Shown here one piece after another: positions 56,927 to 64,000 of a stretch of DNA of 64,000 nucleotides. The DNA lies in the NCBI GenBank assembly GCA_023213235.1, contig CP096137.1, positions 197,587-261,586 on the forward strand, given 5' to 3'. Every line of letters begins with the position of its first letter. Position 1 is the stretch's first letter. This DNA is from Elusimicrobiota bacterium. GTDB taxonomy: Bacteria > Elusimicrobiota > Elusimicrobia > UBA1565 > UBA9628. Made by a program: the position numbers and the translations under genes. Under the pieces are notes generated by a model. That model saw only the letters and a program-made list of their open reading frames with translations, had not been told where the DNA came from and did no database searches.

Positions 56927-57691
56927 ATGGCCTCGAATCTGCGCCGCCCGCTGCTCGCCGGAAACTGGAAGATGAACCTCACGCTCGCCCAGTCCGTCGA
57001 GCTGGCCAAGCTGGTCGCCGGTGGGGCCAATTCGGCCTCGGGCGAGGTCGCCGTGTTCGTCCCGGCCACCGCGATCACGGTCGTGGGGGAAATCCTGAAG
57101 GGAACCGGGGTGCGTCTCGGCGCCCAGAACGGCCACTTCGAGGCCTCCGGCGCCTACACCGGCGAGATCTCGATGCCGATGATCGCGGACGCCGGCTGCG
57201 CCATGGTGCTGATCGGCCACAGCGAGCGCCGCAAGCTCTTCGGCGACACCGACGCTTGGATCAACAAGAAGCTCGGCGCCGCGCTCAAGGCCGGCCTGAC
57301 GCCGGTCGTGTGCGTCGGCGAGACCTTGGAGGAGCGCGAGTCGCAGAAGACCTGGCGCGTGCTCGAGACCCAGGTCGCCGAGGGCCTCAAGGGCTTCGCG
57401 CCCGCCGATCTCGCCAAGGTCGTCATCGCCTACGAGCCCGTCTGGGCGATCGGCACGGGCAAGACGGCCACGCCCGCGCAGGCTCAAGAAGCGCACCTCT
57501 TCATCCGCGCCCAGCTCAAGAAGATCCACGGCGACGGCTTCGCCGCGGGCACCCGGATTCTCTACGGCGGCTCGGTCACCGCGGAGAACGTCGACAGCCT
57601 CATGGCGCAGGCCGACGTCGACGGAGCCCTTGTCGGCGGCGCGTCGCTGAAGAAGGACTTCCTCCGCATCATGGGATTCCAGAAAGCGTGA
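56927..57691 (+). CDS. tpiA: Triose-phosphate isomerase
   Basis: 254 residues. 'LLAGNWKMN' (catalytic Lys), 'LIGHSERR' (catalytic His) and 'VVIAYEPVWAIGTGK' (catalytic Glu, then loop 6 region) are complete. It interconverts dihydroxyacetone phosphate and glyceraldehyde 3-phosphate. It leads the BMC operon, has a good Shine-Dalgarno (GGAGAG), and its stop overlaps pduL (GTGA). ATG 56927 is chosen over 56897, which lies in the operator palindrome. Confidence 0.95.
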   Translation: MASNLRRPLLAGNWKMNLTLAQSVELAKLVAGGANSASGEVAVFVPATAITVVGEILKGTGVRLGAQNGHFEASGAYTGEISMPMIADAGCAMVLIGHSERRKLFGDTDAWINKKLGAALKAGLTPVVCVGETLEERESQKTWRVLETQVAEGLKGFAPADLAKVVIAYEPVWAIGTGKTATPAQAQEAHLFIRAQLKKIHGDGFAAGTRILYGGSVTAENVDSLMAQADVDGALVGGASLKKDFLRIMGFQKA

Positions 57692-58322
57692 TCCCTCCCG
57701 CCGAGATCGCCGGCTTGTCGGCCGAGATCGCCAAGCGCATGAAGCGCTCGAAGCTCGCGATCCCCGCCGGCGTCTCGGTCAAGCACTGCCACCTCACCAA
57801 GGAGCACTTCAAGATTCTCTTCGGGCAGAACGCCGAGCCCAAGCGCGTCAAGGACATCAAGCAGCCCGGCTTCTACGCGGCCGAGGAGTGCATCGACGTG
57901 AAGGGACCCAAGGGCGTCCTCAAAAAATCCGCCTCGTCGCGCCCTACCGCGACCACACCCAGATCGAGCTCGCCGCCACCGACGCCTTCGCGATCGGCCT
58001 GAACCCGCCCGTGCGCGAGTCCGGCGACGTGAAGGGCTCCGCGGGTGCGACCTTGATCGGCCCGATGGGCCAGGTGGACATCAAAGAGGGCGTCATCGTC
58101 GCCCAGCGCCACCTTCACTTTTCGCCGAGCGAGGCGCAGGCGCTCGGCATCGCCTCCGGCGAGGTCGTTCGCGTGCGCGCCGGCTCCGGCGGCGGCCGCT
58201 CCGTCGTCTTCGAAGACGTCGTCGTGCGCGTCGGACCGAAGTACAGCCTCGAGTTTCACGTCGATACGGATGAAGCGAACACCGCCGGCATCAAAACCGG
58301 CGACGTCGTCCACATAGCGTAA
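57688..58322 (+). CDS. pduL: PduL-type phosphotransacylase (one frameshift)
   Basis: About 211 residues. Two similar beta-barrel domains with zinc-binding His motifs, '[13 protein letters not shown]' (~30-42) and '[11 protein letters not shown]' (~137-147). PduL turns acyl-CoA and phosphate into acyl phosphate and CoA, recycling CoA inside microcompartments. One more A in 57922-57927 joins 'GPKGVLKK' to '[15 protein letters not shown]'. GTG start overlaps the tpiA stop. Confidence 0.9.
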
Positions 58323-58332
58323 GGAGAGACAC

Positions 58333-58629
58333 ATGAACGCCCTTGGAATGATCGAGACCCGCGGCCTGATCGCCTGCGTGGAAGCCGCCGACGCCGCCGT
58401 GAAGGCCGCCGACGTCCGCATCGTCGGCTACGAGAAGGTCGGGACCGGCCTGGTCACCGTCCTGTTCCGCGGCGAAGTCGCCGCCTGCAAGGCCGCCTGC
58501 GACTCCGGCGCCGCCGCCGCGCAGAAAGTCGGCGAGCTGATCGCCGTGCACGTCATCCCGCAGCCGCACCCCGACCTCGAGGGCAAGATGCCGATCTCTT
58601 CCCCCGAAACCCTCGCGCGGAAGAAGTAA
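58333..58629 (+). CDS. BMC-H hexameric shell protein
   Basis: 98 residues, single BMC domain: '[26 protein letters not shown]', pore segment '[14 protein letters not shown]', C-terminal '[12 protein letters not shown]'. It tiles the facets of the microcompartment shell; the GTG pore likely passes small polar substrates. Strong Shine-Dalgarno AAGGAGAG, in keeping with high shell stoichiometry. Confidence 0.95.
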   Translation: MNALGMIETRGLIACVEAADAAVKAADVRIVGYEKVGTGLVTVLFRGEVAACKAACDSGAAAAQKVGELIAVHVIPQPHPDLEGKMPISSPETLARKK

Positions 58630-58936
58630 ATGATCTTCGCCCGAGTCACGGGCACCGTCGTCTGCACCCTCAAGGACGAAAAGCTGGTCGGATCGAAACT
58701 GCTGCTCGTGCAGCCGGTCGATCTCGCCGGTTCTTCCAAGGGCAACCCCTCGTCGCCGTCGATTCCGTCGGCGCCGGCGAGGGGAGCTCGTCTTGTTGGT
58801 GCAGGGGTCGAGTGCCAGGCAGACCACGCGAACCGAAGGGCGGCCCGTCGACGCGGTGATCTTCGCGATCGTCGACACGGTCGAGCAGAACGGCAAGACC
58901 GCGTTCAAGAAGTCCGAGGATGCGAATGCAAAGTGA
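58630..58936 (+). CDS. BMC-P pentameric vertex protein, EutN/CcmL family (two frameshifts)
   Basis: About 102 residues. '[29 protein letters not shown]' is the EutN/CcmL start. Adding one C in 58746-58749 and one G in 58781-58784 gives '[25 protein letters not shown]' and '[14 protein letters not shown]', the family core. Caps shell vertices. Its ATG directly follows the BMC-H stop. Confidence 0.88.
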
Positions 58937-60369
58937 TGAGATAGGCAGAATCGTCGCGGAGGTTCTCAAGAAGCTCGAGAAAGAGGATCTTGGGTCCGTC
59001 GTGACGGTCCCGTGCCCGGCGGCCGCGCCAGCATCGGGAGACGGGGTGCTGTTCCCGTCCGTCGACGCGGCGGTGAAGGCGGCGATCACGGCGCAGGAGG
59101 CTTTTCACGAGCTCGGCCTCGAGGCGCGCCGCGAGATCATCCGCGCCATGCGCAAAGCCGCGATCGCCAACGCCGAGAAGCTCGCGCAAATGGCCGTACA
59201 AGAGACGGGCATGGGCCGCGTCGCCGACAAGATCCAGAAAAACCTCGTCTGCGCCACCCGCACCCCCGGCGTCGAGGACCTCGTCTCCCGCGCCTACACC
59301 GGCGACAAGGGCCTCACCCTCGTCGAGTACGCGCCCTACGGCGTCGTCGCGGCCATCACGCCGTCGACGAACCCCGCCGCCACCATCATCAACAACGCGA
59401 TCTCGATCCTCGCGGCCGGCAACTCCGTCGTCTTCGCGCCGCACCCGGCCTCCTTCAAGACCTGCGTCGAGACGATGCGCCTCCTGTCGGCCGCCGCCGT
59501 CGGCGCCGGCGCGCCGCGCTCGCTGATGACGACCTATGAGAAGCCGTCCCAGGAAGGCACGAAGAATCTCCTCGCCCACCCCGACACGCGCGTCAACATG
59601 GTCACCGGCGGCCCCGCGATCGTGAAGGTCGCGATGACGGTCGGCAAGACCTGCAAGACCATCGCCGCCGGCCCCGGCAACCCGCCCGTCGTCGTCGACG
59701 AGACCGCGGTGTTCCCGAAGTGCGCGCAGGACGTGATCTTCGGCGCGTCATTCGATAACAACGTCCTCTGCACCGCCGAGAAAGAGGTGATCGTCGTCGA
59801 GGCCGCGAAAGCGAAGTTCCTCGACGCGATGCGCGCCGACAAGCGCGCCTTCGAGCTGAACGCCGAGCAGTGCGCCGCCCTCACGAAGCTGGTCATCAAG
59901 GAGGGGGCGTGGATGCAAAGACCCGGTCCTCAATAGAGACTATGTCGGGAAGGACGCCTCCGTCATCGCCAAGGGGATCGGCCTCACGATTCCCGCCGAA
60001 GCCCGTCTGCTCTGGTCCCTGGTTCCGAATGACCATACGTTGGTTTGGACCGAGCAGCTCATGCCGTTCCTTCCGGTGACCGTGGTTCCCGACGTCGACG
60101 CCGCCATCGAGCTCGCCGCGCAAGCCGAGGGCGGCCACCGCCACACCGCCGCGATGCACTCGACCCACGTCGGCAACCTCACGAAGATGGCGCGCCGCAT
60201 GCAGTGCTCGATCTACGTGAAGAACGCGCCGACCCTGTTCGGCCTCGGCCTCGGCGAGGGCTACGCGACGATGTCGATCGGCACGCCGACCGGAGACGGA
60301 CTGACGAAGGCGAGCCACTTCGCGCGCCCCTTGCACTGCGCGCTCGTGGGGTACTTCCGAATTGCCTAA
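58926..60369 (+). CDS. CoA-acylating aldehyde dehydrogenase, PduP/EutE type (two frameshifts)
   Basis: About 481 residues. ALDH fold with catalytic Cys282 in '[12 protein letters not shown]' and cofactor motifs '[14 protein letters not shown]', 'MVTGGPAIV'. It oxidises an aldehyde to acyl-CoA with NAD. The first ~18 residues ([20 protein letters not shown]) form an amphipathic helix before a Pro/Ala linker, typical of an encapsulation peptide. Bases are missing in 59903-59907 (G) and 59922-59926, after which '[19 protein letters not shown]' continues. ATG 58926 fits GAGG spacing. Confidence 0.9.
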
Positions 60370-60778
60370 CAAACCCGAGATCAAAGGCCTCGAACACCTC
60401 TACATCCCGACCGGGAAGTTCGAGGACGCCTGGCGTTTCTGGACCGACATCGCGGGCGGCAAGCCCGGCGAGACCTGGGGCGAAGGAGAGGCGCGCTCAG
60501 GGATGATCCAGCTCGGCGGACAGAGCATCGTCCTCGGCGGCGACGCGGAGCGCGACGAGGACCCGGAGCTCGGCTACCCGGTCCGCCACGGCGCGGCGAC
60601 CTTGTACTTTTCCACGCCGAACCTCGACAAGCTCTACAGGGACCTCGCCAACCGCGGGGCGTCCATCCTGCGCGGCCCGCTCAAGACGCACTGGGGCGCG
60701 AAGGTCATGACGGTGAAGGCCGGCGACGCGGTGATCGCGTTCATCGAAACCAAGAAGAAAACCAAAAAGAGGAAATAA
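60362..60778 (+). CDS. VOC-superfamily (glyoxalase-like) protein
   Basis: 138 residues, TTG start overlapping the aldehyde dehydrogenase stop. Glyoxalase/VOC fold: 'GLEHLYIPTGKFEDAWRFW' at the start, 'LYFSTPNLDKLYRDLANRGA' in the second half and terminal 'DAVIAFIE'. His in LEHL and Glu in AFIE are in metal-ligand positions. It may handle a reactive aldehyde such as methylglyoxal, or isomerise a substrate. C-terminal tail is Lys-rich (KKKTKKRK). Confidence 0.72.
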   Translation: MPNKPEIKGLEHLYIPTGKFEDAWRFWTDIAGGKPGETWGEGEARSGMIQLGGQSIVLGGDAERDEDPELGYPVRHGAATLYFSTPNLDKLYRDLANRGASILRGPLKTHWGAKVMTVKAGDAVIAFIETKKKTKKRK

Positions 60779-60781
60779 ACC

Positions 60782-61333
60782 ATGCTCTCCAATCTCGCCG
60801 TCGGCTTCCTGGAGTCGTCTTCGATCGCCAAGGGCATCGAGGCGACCGACGCCATGGTCAAGATGGCGTCGATCAAGCTCGCGAAGACGACGATCGTCGC
60901 GCGCGGCAAGTACATCATCTTCATCACCGGCCCGCAGGGCGAGGTCGAGAGCTCGATGCGCGCCGGCCGCGAGGTCCTGGGCAAGACGCTCGTCGACGAG
61001 GTCCTGATCCGCAACGCCTCGTCGCAGGTCATCGCCTCGCTCGACAAGCGCATCCCCGTCGAAACGCTCGGCGCGGTCGGCATCATCGAGACGAAAGAGG
61101 CGATCGCGGCCGTGCTCGCGGCCGACGCCGCGGCCAAGGCGGCCAACGTCCACCTGCTCGAGACGAAGACCGTCGTCGGCGGGGGCAAGGGCTACGTCAC
61201 GATGTGCGGCGACGTCGGCGACGTGCGCACGGCGGTCGCGGCCGGCATCACGGCCATCAAGAAGGAACTGCTCGTCAGCCAGGTCGTCATCCCGAACGCC
61301 GACCCCCAGCTCGTGGGGACGATCGGAAAATGA
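60782..61333 (+). CDS. BMC-T tandem-domain shell protein (PduT-like)
   Basis: 183 residues with two BMC domains (~1-90 and ~95-180; 'AVGFLESSSIAKGIEATDAM' and 'AVGIIETKEAIAAVLAADAA'), forming pseudohexameric trimers. The pore region of the second domain is 'VGGGKGYVTMCGDVG', Gly-rich, perhaps gated for a larger metabolite or cofactor. Complete. Its stop overlaps the caspase-like gene's ATG (ATGA). Confidence 0.92.
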   Translation: MLSNLAVGFLESSSIAKGIEATDAMVKMASIKLAKTTIVARGKYIIFITGPQGEVESSMRAGREVLGKTLVDEVLIRNASSQVIASLDKRIPVETLGAVGIIETKEAIAAVLAADAAAKAANVHLLETKTVVGGGKGYVTMCGDVGDVRTAVAAGITAIKKELLVSQVVIPNADPQLVGTIGK

Positions 61334-62688
61334 GCGCGCCGCGCGCCGCCGTCCTCGGCCTTCTGGTCCTGGTCGCAGGGTGCTCGACGACTCCGACGCC
61401 GATCGTCTTCTCCTATGAATCGACGCGGACCGCCGATCAGATCGCGGATGGCGCAAGCCCCGTCGCTCTCCGGGTCCTCGATGAGGGCGGCGGGGTGCGA
61501 TTCGAGGGACCTCGCGCCGCGACGCAGCCGGTCGTGCCGCGCCCCCTTCGCGACGCCGTCGAATCCGCGCTGCGCGTCGAGCTCGAGCGCGCCGGCGTCG
61601 GCATCGTCGAGGCCGCCCCGGGCGTCCCCGAGTTGAGCGTGCGCATCACGCGCTGCGCGGCCACGCTCCTCGACGGAGGGGCGGCGAAGGGCGAGACGGT
61701 GCTCGAGGCCGCGTTCGGCCGCGACGGCGCATCCTCTTGGACGGATCGCGCGACCGGCAGGCACGAGTCGATTCCGGTGCTGAGCCCGAGCGGCGACTGG
61801 GCGCCGCGGTACGCGGTGAACGGCTCGATGGGCAAGGCCGTGGCGCGCCTCGTGTCCGGCTTCGCCCGCAACGGCTTTCGCGCCCTCAACGCCGGTCCCG
61901 CCGCATCCGCGCAGGCTTCCGCCGTGCCCGCCCCCAGGCCCGCGGCGCCGAAGTCCGACGTCGACGAGCTTCCGGCAAAGCGAGCGATCGACCCCAAGGC
62001 GGTCGCGCTCGTCATCGGCGTCGAGCGTTACCGCGAGGCCCTTCCCGCGGCCGATTTCGCGGCGGCCGACGCCCGGCTGGCCGGCGAGTATTTCAAGCGC
62101 GTGTTCGGCGTCTCCGATGAGAACCTCGCCGTGCTCGTCGACGACCGCGCGACGAAAAGCGACTTCGAGAAGCACATCGAGCAGTGGCTGCCGAACCATG
62201 TCGAGCCCGGTTCCAAGGTTTACGTGTACTTCTCCGGCCACGGGGCGCCCGAGCCCGCGAAGGGCGACGCCTACCTCGTCCCTTACGACGCGGACCCGAC
62301 CTATATCACGAAGACCGGCTACTCGCTCAAGCGCCTGTACGACAATCTCGGCAAGCTGCCCGCGGAGAGCGTGACGGTGGCGATGGACTCGTGCTTCTCC
62401 GGCGCCGGCGGCCGCTCGGTGCTCGCCAAGGGCGCGCGGCCGCTCGTCGCCATGAAGACCGACGTTCTGCCGGCCAAGCTCACCGTGCTGTCCGCTTCCG
62501 GCGCCGCGGAGATCTCGAACAGCTATCAGGAGAAGGGCCACGGGCTTTTCACCTACTATTTCCTGAAGGGCCTCAAAGAGAAAGGGAACGCGCGTGCCGC
62601 TTTCGAGTACCTTGTTCCCGAAGTGTCCCGCGTCGCCCGGCGGACGTACAACTCCGACCAGACGCCGCAGTGGCGGGAGGCGAAATGA
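61330..62688 (+). CDS. Caspase-like (C14) lipoprotein within the BMC operon
   Basis: 452 residues, complete. Lipobox LVAGC18 predicts a lipoprotein. Residues ~30-170 form an unknown domain with 'LRDAVESALRVELERAGVGIVE' style helices. The caspase-like domain (~215-445) has 'VALVIGVERYREALPAADFAAADARL', the His304 in FSGHGAP and Cys355 in MDSCFSGAG. Metacaspase-like peptidases cleave after Arg/Lys in most bacterial cases. It is coupled by 4-base overlaps to BMC-T upstream and rpiB downstream, so it is co-expressed with the shell genes. Confidence 0.88.
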   Translation: MSAPRAAVLGLLVLVAGCSTTPTPIVFSYESTRTADQIADGASPVALRVLDEGGGVRFEGPRAATQPVVPRPLRDAVESALRVELERAGVGIVEAAPGVPELSVRITRCAATLLDGGAAKGETVLEAAFGRDGASSWTDRATGRHESIPVLSPSGDWAPRYAVNGSMGKAVARLVSGFARNGFRALNAGPAASAQASAVPAPRPAAPKSDVDELPAKRAIDPKAVALVIGVERYREALPAADFAAADARLAGEYFKRVFGVSDENLAVLVDDRATKSDFEKHIEQWLPNHVEPGSKVYVYFSGHGAPEPAKGDAYLVPYDADPTYITKTGYSLKRLYDNLGKLPAESVTVAMDSCFSGAGGRSVLAKGARPLVAMKTDVLPAKLTVLSASGAAEISNSYQEKGHGLFTYYFLKGLKEKGNARAAFEYLVPEVSRVARRTYNSDQTPQWREAK

Positions 62689-63130
62689 AGGTCGTCATCG
62701 GCAGCGACCACGGCGGCTTCGGGGCCAAGGCCTTCATCAAAAAGGCCATCCAGGCGCTCGGCCACGAGGTCACGGACTTCGGCTGCCACTCGACCGAGGC
62801 CGTCGATTATCCCGACGTCGCCCAGCTCGTCGCCGAGGCCGTCGTGCGCGGCGACTTCGACAAGGGCGTCTTGATCGACGGGTTCGGCGGCGCGGTGTGC
62901 ATGGCCGCCAACAAGGTCCAGGGGCGCGCGCGGTCGCGGCCTACGACAGCGTTTCGGCGCGCATGGCGGCCCAGCACGACGACGCCAACGTGCTGTGCAT
63001 CGGCGGCAAGTCGCACGGCGAGCTGATCCACGGCGAGATCGTGAAGGTCTTCTTCGGCACGCCGTTCGAGGGCGGGCGCCACTCGGGCCGCCTCGCGAAG
63101 GTCCACGCGATCGAGGGTTACCGGAAATGA
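62685..63130 (+). CDS. rpiB: Ribose-5-phosphate isomerase B-like (one frameshift)
   Basis: About 148 residues. RpiB/LacAB fold: 'VVIGSDHGGFGAKAF' (start), 'FGCHSTEAVDYPDVA', 'DANVLCIGGKSHGE'. The usual active-site Cys before GTGxGMSIAANK is Asp in 'VLIDGFGGAVCMAANK', so catalysis or substrate may differ. One more G in 62921-62924 joins 'ANKVQG' to 'ARAVAAYDSVSARM'. In the operon it would isomerise a sugar phosphate feeding the compartment. Confidence 0.85.
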
Positions 63131-63405
63131 AGCTCGCCCGCGTCATCGGCCGCGTGTTCTGCTCGCGCCAGGAGAGCGCGATCGACGGCAAGAACCTCCT
63201 GCTCATCCAGCCGCTGCGCTGGGAGGACGAGGCGCCGCTGGGCGACCCGATCGTCGCGGCCGACGCGGTCGGCGCCGGTTCCTCCGAGAAGATCTTCTGG
63301 GTCGCCTCGCGCGACGCCGTCGTCGCGTTCAAGGACGCGCCGCCGATCGACGCGGCCGTGGTCGGGATCGTCGAAGGGCATCAGGCGCGGGATTTCAGAC
63401 GGTAA
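63127..63405 (+). CDS. BMC-P vertex protein, EutN/CcmL family, second copy
   Basis: 92 residues, complete. 'MKLARVIGRVFCSRQESAIDGKNLLLIQPL', 'VAADAVGAGSSEKIFWVASRDA' and 'VVGIVEGHQ' are the family core. Its ATG overlaps the rpiB stop. Several different BMC-P proteins in one operon are common in metabolosomes. Confidence 0.93.
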   Translation: MKLARVIGRVFCSRQESAIDGKNLLLIQPLRWEDEAPLGDPIVAADAVGAGSSEKIFWVASRDAVVAFKDAPPIDAAVVGIVEGHQARDFRR

Positions 63406-63432
63406 CTCCGTCGTAACAAGGGGAAAGGTACA

Positions 63433-63719
63433 ATGTTCGTCGGGGAAGTGATCGGAAACGTCTGGGGCACCCGCAAGCACAAATCCTTGTGCGACAAGCG
63501 CCTGCTCCTCGTGCGCCCGATCGACCCCTGACGGAGAAGCCCCTCGGCGACGCGCTGATGGCCGTGGAGTACGGCACGGGCGCGGGGCCGGGCTCGATCG
63601 TGCTCGTGATGGACGAGGGCGGTTCGGCGCGGAGCGTTTTGAAGGACGAAGGGGCGCCGATCCGGACGGTGATCGTCGGGATCGTCGACTCCGTGGTGTC
63701 GGGCGGCAAGGTGAAAAAT
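63433..63719 (+). CDS. BMC-P vertex protein, EutN/CcmL family, third copy (one frameshift; C-terminal end uncertain)
   Basis: 'MFVGEVIGNVWGTRKHKSLCDKRLLLVRP' is the family start. One more C in 63525-63528 joins 'IDP' to 'LTEKPLGDALMAVEYGTGAGPGSIVLVMDEGG', ending '..VIVGIVDSVVSGGKV'. In the repaired frame no stop appears before 63720, so it may end in an undetected shift near 63705-63715 or continue into the next entry. Preceded by GGGGAAAGG Shine-Dalgarno. Confidence 0.78.
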
Positions 63720-64000
63720 ATGACTGAAGCCCAATTGAAGAACGTCGTCGAGGAAGTGGTGAAGTCGCTCATCGCCAAGGGCTTCCTCAAGGGACAGAAC
63801 TGCGAGTGCGAGGGCGGCCCCAAGGCGCTCAAGGGCCAGATCAACACGACGATCGGCTCGGCCGGCAAGGTGTTCGGCAACTCCGCCTCCTGGGGCGCCA
63901 AGCCCGCGGCGCCCGCCAAGGGCCAGTTCTCCGCGCTGCCGCCGAAGGCCGCCGCGCACGACGACGAGGACGAGGACGCGCACGTCGACGCCAAGATCAT
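63720..64000 (+). CDS. N-terminus of a probable BMC cargo protein (open at right edge)
   Basis: From ATG 63720 (AAGGTG 6 bases upstream) the frame is open to the window end, 93 codons. 'MTEAQLKNVVEEVVKSLIAKGF' is an amphipathic helix like BMC encapsulation peptides. It is followed by a Gly/Ala/Pro linker and an acidic 'AAHDDEDEDAHVD' stretch. The enzyme domain would lie beyond the edge. It may instead be a C-terminal extension of the third BMC-P, since the frames match. Confidence 0.55.
   Translation, partial: MTEAQLKNVVEEVVKSLIAKGFLKGQNCECEGGPKALKGQINTTIGSAGKVFGNSASWGAKPAAPAKGQFSALPPKAAAHDDEDEDAHVDAKI

Overview
The window is about 70% GC, gene-dense bacterial DNA from what looks like a Gram-negative (diderm) organism. 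It carries phosphatidylethanolamine synthesis genes, lipoprotein signals, a heptosyltransferase-like GT9, prepilins and squalene-synthesis genes. The mix of HpnCDE, a B12-dependent ribonucleotide reductase, many GT-C membrane glycosyltransferases and a bacterial microcompartment (BMC) would suit a GC-rich free-living member of a deep phylum. Elusimicrobiota is my best guess, but it rests on general resemblance and no marker here proves it. About thirty genes are interrupted by single missing bases, always in homopolymer runs, and reading across each one restores a normal family member. I read this as systematic homopolymer under-calling in the assembly rather than mass pseudogenisation, and I annotate those genes at full length.

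Layout. 1-9.3 kb: a secreted protein, the tesA-ybbA-ybbP lipase/ABC exporter set, a ferritin-like protein, a ChaN/TraB-like protein, phosphotransacetylase and small envelope proteins. 9.4-16.2 kb: nucleoside deaminase, tRNA-Leu(UAA), psd-pssA-dut, then tmk-holB-metG-lssY on the minus strand. 16.2-41.6 kb: a large surface-glycan/pilin island with GT9, a DPM1-like GT2, many polytopic GT-C/YfhO/TMTC-type proteins, a B12-binding radical SAM protein, and a prepilin operon with an 856-residue multidomain pseudopilin. 41.5-45 kb: nrdJ and a HigBA-type toxin-antitoxin pair of lower GC. 44.7-50 kb: rplU-rpmA-obgE followed by hpnC-hpnD-hpnE. 50-56.8 kb: an orphan DUF4096 protein, dcd, rplM-rpsI, a DUF72 protein, a methyltransferase, a 5'-nucleotidase and a HAD phosphatase.

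56.8-64 kb (open at the right edge): a BMC operon with its own promoter and a palindromic operator-like site. Its order is tpiA, pduL, BMC-H, BMC-P, CoA-acylating aldehyde dehydrogenase with an encapsulation-peptide-like N-terminus, a VOC protein, a tandem-domain BMC-T, a caspase-like lipoprotein, rpiB, BMC-P, BMC-P, and the start of another probable cargo protein. TIM plus RpiB plus aldehyde dehydrogenase and PduL suggests a sugar-phosphate-processing metabolosome, in which a sugar phosphate would be cleaved to an aldehyde, oxidised to acyl-CoA and converted to acyl phosphate. The cleaving aldolase would have to lie beyond the window.

Two cross-cutting patterns stand out. First, nearly every operon-leading gene has a TAnnnT hexamer 5-11 bases before its start codon, implying mostly leaderless mRNAs, while inner genes start at ATGA/GTGA overlaps with the preceding stop. 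Second, three intergenic palindromes share the outer motif GTGTCAGGCCT and have perfectly paired 30-base arms although the inner arm sequences differ.
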